Assembly: GCA_947561585.1 (NCBI GenBank)
Contig: CANNZV010000503.1
Span: 434,001-498,000 of the forward strand
Direction: 5' to 3'
Length of the DNA stretch: 64,000 bases
From: Caprella mutica
Taxonomy: Eukaryota; Arthropoda; Malacostraca; Amphipoda; Caprellidae
The notes under the pieces were generated by a model. The model was given only the letters and a program-made list of their open reading frames with translations, was not told the origin of the DNA and searched no databases. Both the position numbers and the translations under genes were made by a program. Positions 13,111 through 24,404 of this stretch are shown piece by piece (position 1 is the first letter of the stretch; every line of letters begins with the position of its first letter).

Positions 13111-13262
13111 AAATTAGTATAGATAAACAAAGTGAGCATGAAAGAACAAAATTAGGATATATACACAAAATTTGATTTAAAATAACAAAATGAGCATGAA
13201 AAAACAACATTACTATAAAAAGCAAATTTAGCATAAATTTCAAAATTAGCATTATATAACAA
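13111..13262. repeat. Degenerate agcataaaataacaaa repeat, left part
   Basis: A-rich phrases (agcat, aacaaaatt) recur irregularly. The same phrase resumes at 13877-13980, on the far side of the SINE-like element, so the element seems to have inserted into this repeat. Confidence 0.65.
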
Positions 13263-13880
13263 AACTAGATTATGTGCACTCGGTAGAGCGCAAACCTTCG
13301 CCTCCGCTTTGACCCGTTCTCTCCCAACATTTAAGAAACTGCTAACTGGATAAAAACCAATCGTCCCACCAAGTTTCATGAAATATGGTACAATACTTTT
13401 TGAGTAATCGAGTTGTAAATGACCTTGAACTTGACCTTTGACCGGATCGCTTCCAAAATTCTACCAGATCGTTCCTGGACATTGACCAATCGTCCCATCA
13501 AATCTCAGACAATTTGGTTGAATACTTTTGGAGTTATTGAGTTACAAATGGCCTTGACCTTGATATTTGAGTTTTCACCTGATCGCTCTCAAAATCTAAC
13601 AAAATTGTTCCTGTATATTGACCAATCGTCCCACCAAGTTTCATGCAATATGGTTCAATACTTTTTGAGTTATCGAGTTGTAAATTACCTTGACCTTTGA
13701 CTGGGTCGCTCCAAAAAATTCTAGCAGCAGGTCACTGGATATTGACCAATCGTTTCACCAAATTTCAGGCAATTTGGTTGAACACTTTTTCAGTTAAGCG
13801 AAAAACAAGATGATAAATAAATAAATATATAAATAAAGTCCGCTGAAAATATAACTTTATCGCATTCTGCGAAGGTAATG
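13263..13880 (+). mobile_element. SINE-like repeat with tRNA-like head and ~130-bp internal repeats
   Basis: The head (13270-13300) contains gcactcggtagagcgca, close to a tRNA D-arm/A-box; no convincing B box follows. Four related segments begin at about 13355, 13484, 13620 and 13744. Each runs from accaatcgtcccacc through a conserved core like caatactttttgagttatcg to a gaccttgacct stretch. The tail carries an aaataaataaat run and ends in gcgaaggt, the reverse complement of accttcgc near the head. Repeats with this core are widespread in invertebrate genomes, though I cannot name the family. SINE-like is an inference from the tRNA-like head and A-rich tail. Confidence 0.6.
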
Positions 13881-13985
13881 AGCATAAAATAACAAAATGA
13901 ACAACAAATAACAAAATTAGCATAGATAAAAAATTGACAATAAAACAACAAATTAGCATAAAATAACAAATGCAACCTCAAATAA
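13877..13985. repeat. Degenerate agcataaaataacaaa repeat, right part
   Basis: Continues the A-rich phrase repeat seen before 13262. The block atgagcataaaataacaaa is shared with 12881-12899. Confidence 0.65.
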
Positions 13986-14078
13986 ATATGAAGTTAGTAT
14001 ATAATTTAAAAAATTTACTCTCAGTTCGTTTTGGGTGAGAAAATATGCATTTCTTTGAAATCAATTAATGGAATATGT

Positions 14079-14087
14079 ATTAAAAGT
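14079..14087. repeat. Left 9-bp target-site duplication (attaaaagt)
   Basis: Identical to 14841-14849 and lies immediately outside the element end. Confidence 0.88.
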
Positions 14088-14840
14088 GGAACACGGAAAA
14101 CTGCAAGTCAGAAAACTGCCGATGCAGAAAACTGCTTGTCACTTACTGGCATTTTAATGCCTTTACTCACTATATAATAACATTTTAATTACTAAAAAAC
14201 GGCATTCGCCCTTCGTTCAAGAAGTAAAAGGGACATTCATTTTTACATAGTATACAAAACAAAAATAGTAGTTAAATGTAATCAAATTTATTAGAAAAAT
14301 ATATAAATACAATATTGAAATTGAAAACTAAAACTTTTGTTAGAAAATACTAAGAGAAGAAACAAAGAAATAATTGTATTATGGACAGAGTACAATTATT
14401 TCTTTGTTTACACAACGCATCTTTACACTATCGGTTAGTAACAGGACTAGTGCCTAATTAGTAGCTTTTTTTTAAATTTGAGAATTGAACAAGCCTTCAT
14501 GATTAATATTCACTTGAATATATTATAAAACAACTTCGATCGATATGTGCGAAAAATGTAAAATTTGCAACCCAACATCTATGATTTTTGAACTGCTATT
14601 ACCTACCTAATTATCTGATATAGTTATTACTGTAGAAAAATAATGACCCTTTAACATCTTAACGAAGGGCTAACGCGGTATTTTTTTCCAATGAATTAGA
14701 ATGCTCTTAGAATGTGCTTAACCTATATTATAATTCACAAAAGTCAAAAAATACATAAATTGCAAATAATTGACTCGGAGGTTTTCTGCCTGGCAGTTTT
14801 CCATGTCGGCAGTTTTCCGACTGGTAGTTTTCCGGACACC
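14088..14840. mobile_element. Mutator-like non-autonomous element, 753 bp
   Basis: The left end (ggaacacggaaaactgc) and the reversed right end (ggtgtccggaaaactacc) are related. Both are followed by two more copies of an aaaactgc phrase every 15-16 bases. The match resumes further in: cggcattcgcccttcgttca near 14203 against a reversed copy near 14654-14680, and aaaggg.cattat at 14227-14240 against 14640-14652. The terminal inverted repeats therefore span about 150-200 bp with indels. A perfect 9-bp duplication (attaaaagt) flanks the element. Long TIRs plus a 9-bp duplication point to the Mutator superfamily. The centre has a 19-bp hairpin and no transposase frame. Confidence 0.82.
14360..14409. 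repeat. 19-bp perfect hairpin inside the Mutator-like element
   Basis: 14360-14378 (aaacaaagaaataattgta) pairs perfectly with 14391-14409 around a 12-base loop. Confidence 0.85.
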
Positions 14841-14849
14841 ATTAAAAGT
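14841..14849. repeat. Right 9-bp target-site duplication (attaaaagt)
   Basis: Exact copy of 14079-14087. Confidence 0.88.
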
Positions 14850-15355
14850 ATATTGAAGAAAAGCTTATGACAAAATTAGTGGGCGCAATTTATAATATGA
14901 ACTGGAGAATATGGCTGAATATCGGAATAAAATTGCAGTCTTCTATTTTTTCTTATCGATGATAATTTCTAAATGAATAGGCATTTCAAGATTTTGATTT
15001 TCGTTTTTAAATTAATATTTTTTTCAATGTGAATACTTTTTAACTTGATATACGACAAAGGTTCTAGGTATATTCCACCCCGGTAAATTCTATCCCCTGT
15101 GACAATGCTCATTTCGATGACAATAAAAATCCAAAGATTTTAATTTTAGATTGCCATTTGTTAAATAATTTGTACCGATGAAAAAATAACTAAGACAATA
15201 TCCTGAGACATAATGGACAATATTTAGAGGTAGCTTAAGTCAATTAAATTTTTAATTGAATTACAAATTTTCTTAATATGGTAGTTTATTTCAAATTTTA
15301 CTTGTTGATCAAGTAAATATTAATTCCTTTTTAACATGAAACTGCACATGTGCTC
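14850..15355. other. AT-rich sequence without recognisable gene
   Basis: Nothing recognised. Confidence 0.5.
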
Positions 15356-15755
15356 TTACACCAATGGTTGGATGAGGTATGGAAGGGGTCGCCTGGTAGA
15401 GACAACCCACTCAATGTTTTCGCTCTTTGCTAATAAGTTGCTGTTTTGAATTCTAGGACCAAATTCCCCGTGGTCAAAATATCTCAATGTAAAAAGGCAA
15501 TAATCTCCCAGTCTTAAAACCCTGTACAATAATCCTCTCCTCCCTATCGGAAACCTCCTGGTCAAAAATCAGCTTTCGGTCAAGAACCACCACTTTTACA
15601 AGAAGTGAAAATACCAAATTCAAAATGAAATAAAAATAACAAGAAGTACTATATGACATCATCTTACAATTAATATCGTTGTCGTGTTGGCGATAGTGAA
15701 GAAAATCAGCTTGAGATTGAAAATCTAAATACCTGAACTGATAAAGAGCGTTCAC
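15356..15755 (-). other. GC-elevated segment with two overlapping open frames, unidentified
   Basis: The minus strand is open in one frame from 15755 to 15474 (93 codons) and in another from 15565 to 15356 (69 codons), and composition around 15360-15570 is much less AT-rich than its flanks. The shorter frame has mixed, protein-like residue use (Arg/Gly/Leu/Pro), the longer is hydrophobic in the middle. I recognise no domain. The two overlapping frames could be one broken coding fragment with a frameshift near 15500, perhaps from a retroelement, or chance. No splice or promoter evidence was found. Confidence 0.3.
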
Positions 15756-17089
15756 ACAACATTTCTTTCTGCTGTTCTGTTACATGTGTAGTGAAAAATT
15801 TACAGCTTGTGATTAGCCAGCCATAGGTTTAATTTGATACAGTGCAAATGCAAGTTATCTAGTATTATATATAATATTAATAAAAGTCTAATACAACCGG
15901 TTCTTTCCCACCGGCATATACGGAAGTAATTTATTATATTTATTATTTTATAGTTAAAAGATCGTCAAAAACTAATTCAGAACATATACATTATGTTCTT
16001 TGCTATGGAATTCATAGCTATATTTCATGTATTATTCAAATACTAAATACATCATTAGAATTCACATAATAAAGCTAGTACTTCATTTATTATTGCCCTA
16101 ATATATCAGCAACATTACACCTTCATACATAATAATCTTATTGCGGACTGTAACAGCATAAGTTCACTGTTATAAGTTCAGTGTAAAATTTATCGATATT
16201 GAGAACAAATAATAGCCTGTCATCATAATATTTAAGTGTGGACTATTGTAATCCTGTCCATTGTTCTATTGTTCCAAACAATTGTTAACCGTTAAAATCT
16301 ATAGATATGAACAGTTTTACTATTCTGAACATCCAATGATTACAAATGATTCAATAGCAAATAATAGCCATTGCTTATAGCAATCATAATATTAAATAAC
16401 ATTGTTACGGTGCGAATTTAAATTTGCTTATTGAGAACTTATTTTATATAAAAACGTTAAATATAAATCTTTGATCTGATTAAAGTATAATTATTCGAAA
16501 GTTTCCAATTAAATTGAAACCATATCTAACTATTTTATATATATTTGCTTCTAAGTACTGAAATATATATTTGAAATAGTAAGCTCATTCTTTGAAGATT
16601 ATTCAATTAAAAAGCATAGTTCTTTCTCCTAATAAAAATCATTTGGACAACATGGTTCACATTTTGTCGAGAAGAAGACCTGTTTTTGGAACTAAACAGC
16701 CGTTATAACGACTAGACAAATCACTTAGCCGCTGGTATATATCGTTCAATAAAATACAAGACAATCCAATTCTTGAATGAAAATTGTTAAGTACCATCCA
16801 ATATATGATATATTAACATATTATAAAATGACACATATCTAATTTTATCAATATTTAATGATTAATTAGCTATCAAAGCTTAATTTGATACATAAGTAAT
16901 ATCAATTATTTTTTTACATTAGGATTATATGATGATATCCATTTAATGGAATTAACGTTTAAATCAGTCAGTTTGGTTTTTAAATTCAAATTCATTATGG
17001 AAACACGTGCCGGAATAATATTTATCTTATACCATACTATACACTATCAAACAGTATTGATGTGAATTCAACTACCTATATTTCAACTA
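15756..17089. other. AT-rich sequence without recognisable gene
   Basis: No element ends, arrays or frames of note. Confidence 0.5.
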
Positions 17090-17925
17090 CCTATAACTTT
17101 GGAATAAATCAATAAGCTTCAATTCTTTTTATTCCATTTTGTTCAGAAAAGTTCTATTTATCACTATAACAAATAGCGTTAAATTGGTGATATTTTTTGG
17201 TATATCAGCGCTGTATTGAAAAAAAAGAGTTAAAAAGGAAAATTACACAAAACAGGTTTTAGGTAAAAATTATACAAAAGCTTAGAACTATTGTTTTTAT
17301 TTTATGATAACCATATTTTTATAAATTAATTATAAGAACAGTGGAAAAGAACTTCCATTTTTATGAAAATAACAAAAAATAAAGGGATCTAATCGACAAG
17401 ACGGCTCTATTTTCAACACATTTTTCGCATTTTGCTCTCAACGATGTTAGGATTCTTTTGATTAGCTCAGGATAATTCATTAAGGCTTAAATTTCAAATG
17501 TGATTCTGTACTTCAGATTCAAATTATTAGGTTGAGATAAATAGGAGTATCTGATATTCTGGGAGGCCATTCAATGACATGTCCAATTGTAGTTATTTTG
17601 TGGCCGAACAGATAATTTTCAACGACGATGGTCCTGTGAGCAGCCAACAGATCTGATTAAAGTGTTATCCCCATAAACAAGCTAAATTTCGGGATAATTT
17701 ATCAGTTCAAGGGTTCCCAACAATTTTCCATCACATATGTCTACTGTAACAAAATAATGAAAATTATTTTAAGCTTTTTGTATAATTTTTTTACCTAAAA
17801 AACTGTTTTGTGTATGTTTTGTATCAGAAAAATATTTATTACCATGCGCAATTTAACGTCATTTGCTAGAGTGGTAAAATAGACTTCTGAACCATCTTGA
17901 TTTATTCCAAATTTATTAGTAGTTT
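17090..17925. mobile_element. Decayed DNA transposon with long inverted repeats
   Basis: The arms at 17090-17290 and 17760-17925 are imperfect inverted copies over about 165-200 bp. Matched blocks include ggaataaatca (outer), gcgttaaatt (middle) and, innermost, acacaaaacag followed by taggtaaaaa and attatacaaa. A transposase relic lies between them on the minus strand. The outer limits and target duplication are not resolvable. The architecture fits an internally deleted Tc1/mariner-clade copy. Confidence 0.7.
17519..17760 (-). pseudogene. Mariner-like transposase fragment (degenerate)
   Basis: Reading from 17760 down, the conceptual translation contains VTVDICDGKLLG, then after a stop and a frameshift reaches HVIEWPPRISDTPIYLNL before the stop at 17519. 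The motif resembles the WPPRSPDLTP-type block that precedes the last catalytic acid in many arthropod mariner-like transposases. The upstream peptide resembles the strand region after the first catalytic Asp. At least one in-frame stop and one frameshift break it, and the catalytic residues cannot be assigned. Its place between long inverted repeats supports the call. Recognition is by motif only. Confidence 0.6.
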
Positions 17926-19895
17926 AATCCGGGTTTTCTTTTTTGTGGTCCATACTGTGCAAAGAATTGAATGGTGATAAATAAATAATGTTTGACAAGC
18001 AATTTCTCCTCCACTCAACTCTAGTATTGTTGTCGTAACTAATTTATTTCAATAGGAAACATTTCAATCATTATTCATTTTCATATTCTTATAGAAGTAG
18101 GTTCTCTAGCTATGGTACACGGAGATGCCACTCTAAATGTAAATATTAATATAGATCTAAATCTGTACAAATTATAGGTAAAAAAAATATATTTTTTACC
18201 TATTAAAAAAACCCTAGCTCAATTAGCTCCAATTACTTTTTCCTCAAAATAAATAAACACAAAATGAATTATTATCATATCGATCCATATTTATAATACT
18301 CAAAAATAATAATAGATCAAATTACAAGAAACCTATTACATAACTTCTAGTTAATATTTATATAAAAAATTATTCTCTCTTTGAAAACAATCTAATACGT
18401 ACTTGTAAACATTTAATTACGGAAATATAAACATAATTTCAAAATAAAAATATAACCGGAAGAAATATACATTTATTTTCTAATTACCTTATATCCTCAG
18501 ACAGGATCTTGTTTAATACATATATTATTATAATCATGTTAAATGCTATACAATAACTTTACGTAATCATACATTTGAAGTATATAATGGATCTTTATAT
18601 TCCCTATTAATTAAATAATTACTCAAAGTAATTTTTTAATTTTAATGCTCATATTTTGATGCAATTTTTTAATATCATATAGAAATTCTCATCCTGTATT
18701 TAAATTTCATCTACTAATTCAGATTTTAGATTAGTCCTGTTATCAAGCTATGCTAATTATTTGCGAGTATTGAATGTCTTCCTAGTGTATGTATACCTGC
18801 TTCTTGATGTTTAATCAAGATGGATACTCAAGTTCCAATTTAGCTATACAGCGTGATTCTGCTACATAATCACATTTGGTTTTAGATGAGTTACTCATAA
18901 TGGTTATCATGGTTAGGTAACTTTGTCTTCATTAGAGGATTAATTGATTATTGAAGATGTCCTAACTTTCAATATTGAAACCTTTAATTCCATGAAAATT
19001 TAAAAAGATGGGAAAAATATTAATAATCTTACATAAAAAGTTTAACTGAGAAATATAACTATAGTATCTAATGCTATTGATAATATATACCTAATTAGTG
19101 TTTTACATTAGTCTTAAATTATCAGTTGATTCTCTATAGGTAGTAAATTTGTCTGCATAGTCTTATAATCAAAATTTTTGAATGGGTGAATGTGTTTATA
19201 CAAGTATTCCTAGATAAATAGAACACAGTGATGTGCAAAACAAAATATCTTTCCCAAGCTAAATCATTCTTTTCCTAGTTTCTTTCGATATGTAATATTG
19301 AAACCATAAACATTAAATATGTCACAATTAAAATCATGTATATATTTGTAATTCAAATTCTGCTCAAATAACTAAATAATAGCTCATATAAATTCTCTGC
19401 AGCTCCAATAACTAGATTTTAGAAGTTCCTTAGTTGTACGTTTCTACATTTCATGGAGGCAAAATGTACATGTAAATTGTCTTCAAATTATCGACTAAAT
19501 CCATATTGTCGATGGCATGACAATCATTTGCGTATCACATGCAGCGTCTTCATCGGAAATAGATTAACCGAAACTAAACCCAGTTATAAGCGATGAGACT
19601 TTATAACTGGGAGACTGAACATGTTTGATATCATATAAATTACTTGATGTAAATGTATTAAATCATTCAAACCATCTTGCAAAATATAAGTTATCCAAAT
19701 ATTTCTAAATCAATAGAGAAACTGAATAATCGATTATATGACAGAAAGCAAAATTTCCAGAGAGGTCGTAGACAATTTTTGTCAGCAATGTCAAGAGATT
19801 TCTCCAATATTTTCTACCATATTCTTCGATCTCCATAAATGATTTACGATGGGGATTTTGCATAAAAGAATTTGCTTCTCTGCAGATAGTTATTT
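17926..19895. other. AT-rich sequence; small hairpins only
   Basis: A 30-bp near-palindrome at 18174-18203 (ataggtaaaaaa against ttttttacctat) and an 11-bp perfect stem at 19579-19589/19601-19611 (cccagttataa) are the only structures noted. No coding frames. Confidence 0.55.
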
Positions 19896-20330
19896 ATAGA
19901 CACTGACTCTCTCTTCATATAGACACTGACTCTCTTTATCGACACTGACTCTCTCTTCATATAGACACTGACTCTCTTTATCGACACTGACTCTCTCTTT
20001 ATATAGACACTGACTCTCTTTATCGACACTGACTCTCTCTTTATATAGACACTGACTCTCTCTTTATAGACACTGACTCTCTCTTTATAGACACTGACTC
20101 TCTCTTCATATAGACACTGACTCTCTCTTTATCGACACTGACTCTCTCTTTATAGACACTGACTCTCTCTTTATAGATACTGACTCTCTCTTTATAGACA
20201 CTGACTCTCTCTTTATAGACACTGACTCTCTCTTTATAGACACTGACTCTCTCTTTATAGACACTGACTCTCTCATTATAGATACTGACTCTCTCTTTAT
20301 AGACACTGACTCTCTCTTTATAGACGATGA
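19896..20330. repeat. 21-bp minisatellite (gacactgactctctctttata), ~20 copies
   Basis: Head-to-tail repeats of a 21-bp unit built on gacactgactctctcttta, with variants carrying tcatata or tatcg at the junction. As 21 is divisible by three, the minus strand stays open with a repeated seven-residue phrase (SIKRESV). That is a consequence of the repeat, not evidence of a gene. Confidence 0.95.
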
Positions 20331-20340
20331 ATATCTTTTT

Positions 20341-20432
20341 AAAGACACAGATTTTCTATTTTCAAAGACACAGATTTTCTATTTTCAAAGACACAGATTT
20401 TCTATTTTCAAAGACACAGATTTTCTACTTTC
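20341..20432. repeat. 23-bp tandem repeat, 4 copies
   Basis: Four near-identical copies of aaagacacagattttctatt plus ttc, directly following the 21-bp array. The shared gacac phrase suggests the 23-bp unit derives from the 21-bp one. Confidence 0.92.
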
Positions 20433-21183
20433 ATACACTGACTTTACTCATTTTATATGAATTGATATCTATTTCATATAGATAATTCTCTTTAATTATC
20501 ATAAATTCCAAAATAATAGAATCTGTACACTAATATTGGTACAGGGTAGCCAAAAATAGGTTTAGAGCCATTAAACTTCCTTTCATGTGATTGCGAAGCT
20601 AAAGGAGGACATTTAGTACAGTGGAGAGATTAAATTGTTTTATGTTCATGTTTCTTTTATGTTCCCACTGTCCTTGTGTCAAATTTTCAAATGAATAGTC
20701 TACGTGTAACCTGTACATGAACCTACACTTGGACCAGTTAATATCAAAATGAAGAGTTTAATGCTGTAGCTATATGTGAACTAATAAGTGATAGATTTTA
20801 TCCTTGGAAACATCGATTTCAAAATAATATGTAAGACTGGGATGATAATAAGAAATACATTCTTTTATAGCTTTTAATTTATGCAAAAATTATCCTCAGA
20901 AAATCTCATTTTATCATAAGGATTTAGATCTTATCTATACTAATAATTTTCATCGTGTGTTTATTTATTTATTATGTGTCCGCTTTTACTCGACGGGTTT
21001 TAAACATGAAGAATGTAACTTTGATACGCACGGGAATACATTGATTTGATATTTAAATTGATTTATTCAATTTTCGTGTGTATTCTATCTATAAAATATA
21101 GTATCGGCTGATGCAGAAAAATAAATTTAAATTTAGTTAACTGAAAGAACCTAATAACGGGTAATAAATTATTATTGAAATAC
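20433..21183. other. AT-rich sequence without recognisable gene
   Basis: Nothing recognised. Confidence 0.5.
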
Positions 21184-21189
21184 ACTACA

Positions 21190-21530
21190 GCTATCTAACA
21201 TTAATTTAAAACAATTCAAGTTTAATTTAAAATAAGTCAAGTATAATTTAAAATAAATCAAGTTATATTTAAAATAAATCAAGTTATATTTAAAATATAT
21301 CAAGTTATAATTAAAATAGATCAACTTTTATTTAAAATAGGTCAACTTTAAATTACAAAAGGTCAACTTTAATTTAAAAAAGGTCAACTTTAATTTAAAA
21401 TAGGTCAACTTTAATTTAAAATAGGTCAACTTTAATTTAAAATAGGTCAACTTTAATTTATATAGTTCAACTTCAATTTAAAATAGTTCAAGTTTAATTT
21501 AAAAAAATGAAGTTTAGTTTAAAATAAAAT
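21190..21530. repeat. 21-bp array of the left foldback arm
   Basis: Tandem units around aataggtcaactttaatttaa, about 16 copies, drifting to caagttatatttaaaata variants at the outer side. Confidence 0.88.
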
Positions 21531-21616
21531 TCTATGGGCCCTCGATATCACACATAGGAAGCTCTGCACTAAAATCATTATATTAGTAATGGGAGGGAAT
21601 GAGATCATGAGAGTAT

Positions 21617-22340
21617 ACCATAATCTTGCATTGCCACCTTAATCTTTCATTGCCCACCATAATCTTTCATTTTCCTCCATAATCTTTCTTCCCCCACCAT
21701 AATATTTCATTGCCCACCATAATCTTCCATCACCCACCATAATCTTTCATTGCCCACCATAATCTTTCATTACCAACCATAATCTTTCATTACCCACCGT
21801 AATCTTTCATTGTCCACTCTAATCTTTCATTGTCCACTCTAATCTTTCATTGCCCACCATAATCTTTCATTGCCCACCATAATCTTACATTGCCACCTTA
21901 ATCTTTTTCATTGCCCAACATATAATCTTTCATTGACCACCATAATCTTTCATTGCCCACGATAATCTTTCATTGTCCACCCTTATCTTTCATTACCCAC
22001 CATAATCTTTCATTGTCTACCATAATCTTTCATTGCCCACCATAATCTTTCATTGCCAATCATGATCTTTCATTGCCCACCATATTCTTTCATTGCCCAC
22101 CATAATCTTTCATTGCCCACCATAATCTTTCATTTTCCTCCATAATCTTTCTTCCCCCACCATAATATTTCATTGCCCACCATAATCTTCCATTACCCAC
22201 CATAATCTTTCATTGCCCACCATAATCTTTCATTGCCCACCATAATCTTTCATTTCCAACCATAATCTTTCATTGCCCACCATAATCTTTCATTACCCAC
22301 CATAATCTTTCATTACCCACCGTAATCTTCAATTGTTCAC
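21617..22340. repeat. 20-bp satellite (cccaccataatctttcattg) with ~463-bp higher-order repeat
   Basis: About 36 copies of a 20-bp unit. A distinctive variant string (tttcctcc, then cttcccccacc, then aatatttc) occurs near 21671 and again near 22134, so a block of about 463 bp (roughly 23 units) has been duplicated inside the array. Confidence 0.92.
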
Positions 22341-22559
22341 CTCTCTCATTTCAATTCTCTCATCTCACTAATTTCTCACTTCTCTCATTTCACTCACTTC
22401 TCTCATTGCACTCACTTCTCTCATCTCACCAAATTCTCACTTCTCTCATTTCATTTCTCTCATTTCATCTTACTAAATTCTCACCACTGTCATTTCATTT
22501 CTCTCATTCTCTCATCTTAATTCTCTCCTCTCACTAAATTCTCACTTCTCTATTTTCAC
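22341..22559. repeat. ctctcatttcactcactt degenerate repeat
   Basis: Irregular tandem phrases of ctctcatt, tcactcact and aattctcact: a pyrimidine-rich strand forming the rest of the foldback centre. Confidence 0.8.
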
Positions 22560-22674
22560 TACTCTCATGATCTCATTCCCTCCCATTACTATTATAATGA
22601 TTTTAGTGCAGAGCTTCCTATGTGTGATATCGAGGGCCCATAGAATTTTATTTTAAACTAAACTTCATTTTTTT

Positions 22675-22880
22675 TAAATTAAACATGAACTTTTTTAAAT
22701 TAAAGTTGAACTATTTTAAATATAACTTGATTTATTCTCAATATAACTTGATTTATTTATAAATATAACTTGATTTATTTTAAATATAACTTGATTTTTT
22801 CTAAATATAACTTGATTTATTTTTAAATATAACTTGATTTATTTTAAATATAACTTGACTTATTTTAAATTAAACTTGAA
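22675..22880. repeat. 21-bp array of the right foldback arm
   Basis: Inverted counterpart of the left-arm array, with units like aaatataacttgatttattt and fewer copies. Confidence 0.85.
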
Positions 22881-22911
22881 TTGTTATAAATTCATGTTAA
22901 AAAGCTGTAGT

Positions 22912-23869
22912 ATTTAATATTCTCATATTTGTGTTACAGACGTAGCTAATATACAGACATATATTTTTTTCTTCATTTTCTGTATTAAAAACAAATGAAA
23001 TGGATATGAATAAAAATCTCTTAAATGAATCATTTTAAATAAACATTTCCGTAGAAGCCAAATGAGAATTAAAGAAGGATTCTGTTCATGAACTAAAAAT
23101 AGATTAGAATGTAATCAAACCTTTTTCAGAAATTGAATGAGCTAAAACTTTACTATGAAGATAAAACAATAAATGAATTCCTGAATGGCACTCGTCTGTG
23201 TTGACTAACTCTCACCTTTAGTTGTTACCGTGTTTCGCCTATATAGGCCACACGACACTGTCAGCATGTGAATTTGTAAATAACATTGGAAACAAGTAAA
23301 GGTGGGAGTTCAAATGGAATAAGGAAAGTGAGGGCTAGAACATCCAGATGAAGGTGAAGTTACGATATCCAGGTGATCAACTTATTGGAAATCAAAGTCT
23401 CACTCCTCTACAAGTGACTTATTTTCTCATATTTAGGACTTCGTAGTAGAAGACAATTACTGTTTTAGATCATGGGAAAATGATTGGACTTAATACCTTC
23501 TGTTTTTCTGGTACTCTTTCGCTGATGGAAACTAACTGGTTGATAATTATTACTAGACTTGAAATTGATTAATTGGTAGTAGACGAACAATGACTGTGAG
23601 CTTTATTCATATGCAATATGACTTTTGTTAAAATTATCACATTGGCCAAAAAATAAATAGTGCCTATGATTAAATATGAATGTTGAAATATTCACTCACA
23701 ATGTTTGTCAATTGGTTTCATTCAAAATCTATCATTAACAGATTAGATTGTAATAAAATATGAAACTTTTATAAAACTTGGATGGTATTACAAAGTCAAA
23801 TTCTAAAAGTATTTATTTTTAATCATATTAACTAATATTGTTTCTTTTTCTTAAAAGAATCTTAAAAGA
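22912..23869. other. AT-rich sequence without recognisable gene
   Basis: Nothing recognised. Confidence 0.5.
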
Positions 23870-24306
23870 AATTCCTCTTTTCTATAATAAATTTCTTTGT
23901 CTTAGGATAAATTCCTCTGTCTTATGATAAATTCCTCTGTGTTATGTTAAATTCCTCTGTGTTATGTTAAATTCCTTTGTCTTAGGATAAATTCCTCTGT
24001 CTTAGGATAAATTCCTCTGTGTTATGTTAAATTCCTCTGTCTTAGGATAAATTCATCTGTCTTAGAATAAATTCCTCTGTTTTAGAATAAATTCCTCTGT
24101 CTTAGGATAAATTCCTCTGTGTTATGTTAAATTCCTCTGTGTTATGTTAAATTCCTTTGTCTTAGGATAAATTCCTCTGTCTTAGGATAAATTCCTCTGT
24201 TTTATGTTAAATTCCTCTGTCTTAGGATAAATTCCTCTGTCTTAGAATAAATTCCTCTGTTTTAGAATAAATTCCTCTGTCTTAGGATAAATTCCTCTGT
24301 CTTAGG
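23870..24306. repeat. 20-bp minisatellite (cttaggataaattcctctgt) with 180-bp higher-order repeat
   Basis: About 22 copies. The nine-unit pattern starting with two gttatgttaa units near 23941 recurs at 24121, an exact 180-bp (nine-unit) period. Confidence 0.94.
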
Positions 24307-24404
24307 ATTTTTTTATGATAATTTTTTTATAATTGATTTATAGAAAATTATAATAAATTATAATAAATTATAACAATAATAAATTTATAATTAATTTTTT
24401 GTAA
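24307..24404. repeat. Very AT-rich interruption of the 20-bp array
   Basis: A block of ttataataaa-type sequence that splits the minisatellite. It has short self-complementary stretches but no clear insertion ends. Confidence 0.6.

Larger units (their letters stand above)
21184..22911. mobile_element. Foldback-like element, 1.73 kb
   Basis: The left arm (21184-21615) and right arm (22560-22911) are inverted copies. Both start with the phrase actacagct at the outer edge, continue into a ~21-bp tandem array, then a unique block (including gatatcgagggcccatagaa when read from the right), and end with tcatgatctcattccctccc. The arms differ in length (~432 and ~352 bp), mostly through repeat copy number. 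The centre holds a 20-bp satellite and a ctctcatttcact-rich repeat, with no coding frame. Long inverted ends made of short tandem repeats are the hallmark of foldback elements. No clear target duplication was seen, so mobility is inferred. Confidence 0.75.

Noticed and set aside
13263..13310. Intact tRNA gene at the SINE-like head
   Set aside because: Only a D-arm-like stretch matches; there is no B box at the right distance and no cloverleaf by eye.
12748..13379. Overlapping minus-strand frames rich in Phe, Leu and Lys
   Set aside because: Explained by the caaagttgttttaaataa array and the A-rich phrase repeat next to it.
19844..20348. Minus-strand frames with SIKRESV repeats
   Set aside because: Direct consequence of a 21-bp minisatellite; no start context, no non-repeat domain.
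21617..22340. CRISPR-like regular spacing
   Set aside because: The 20-bp units are contiguous without unique spacers and sit in eukaryotic-type DNA; this is a satellite.
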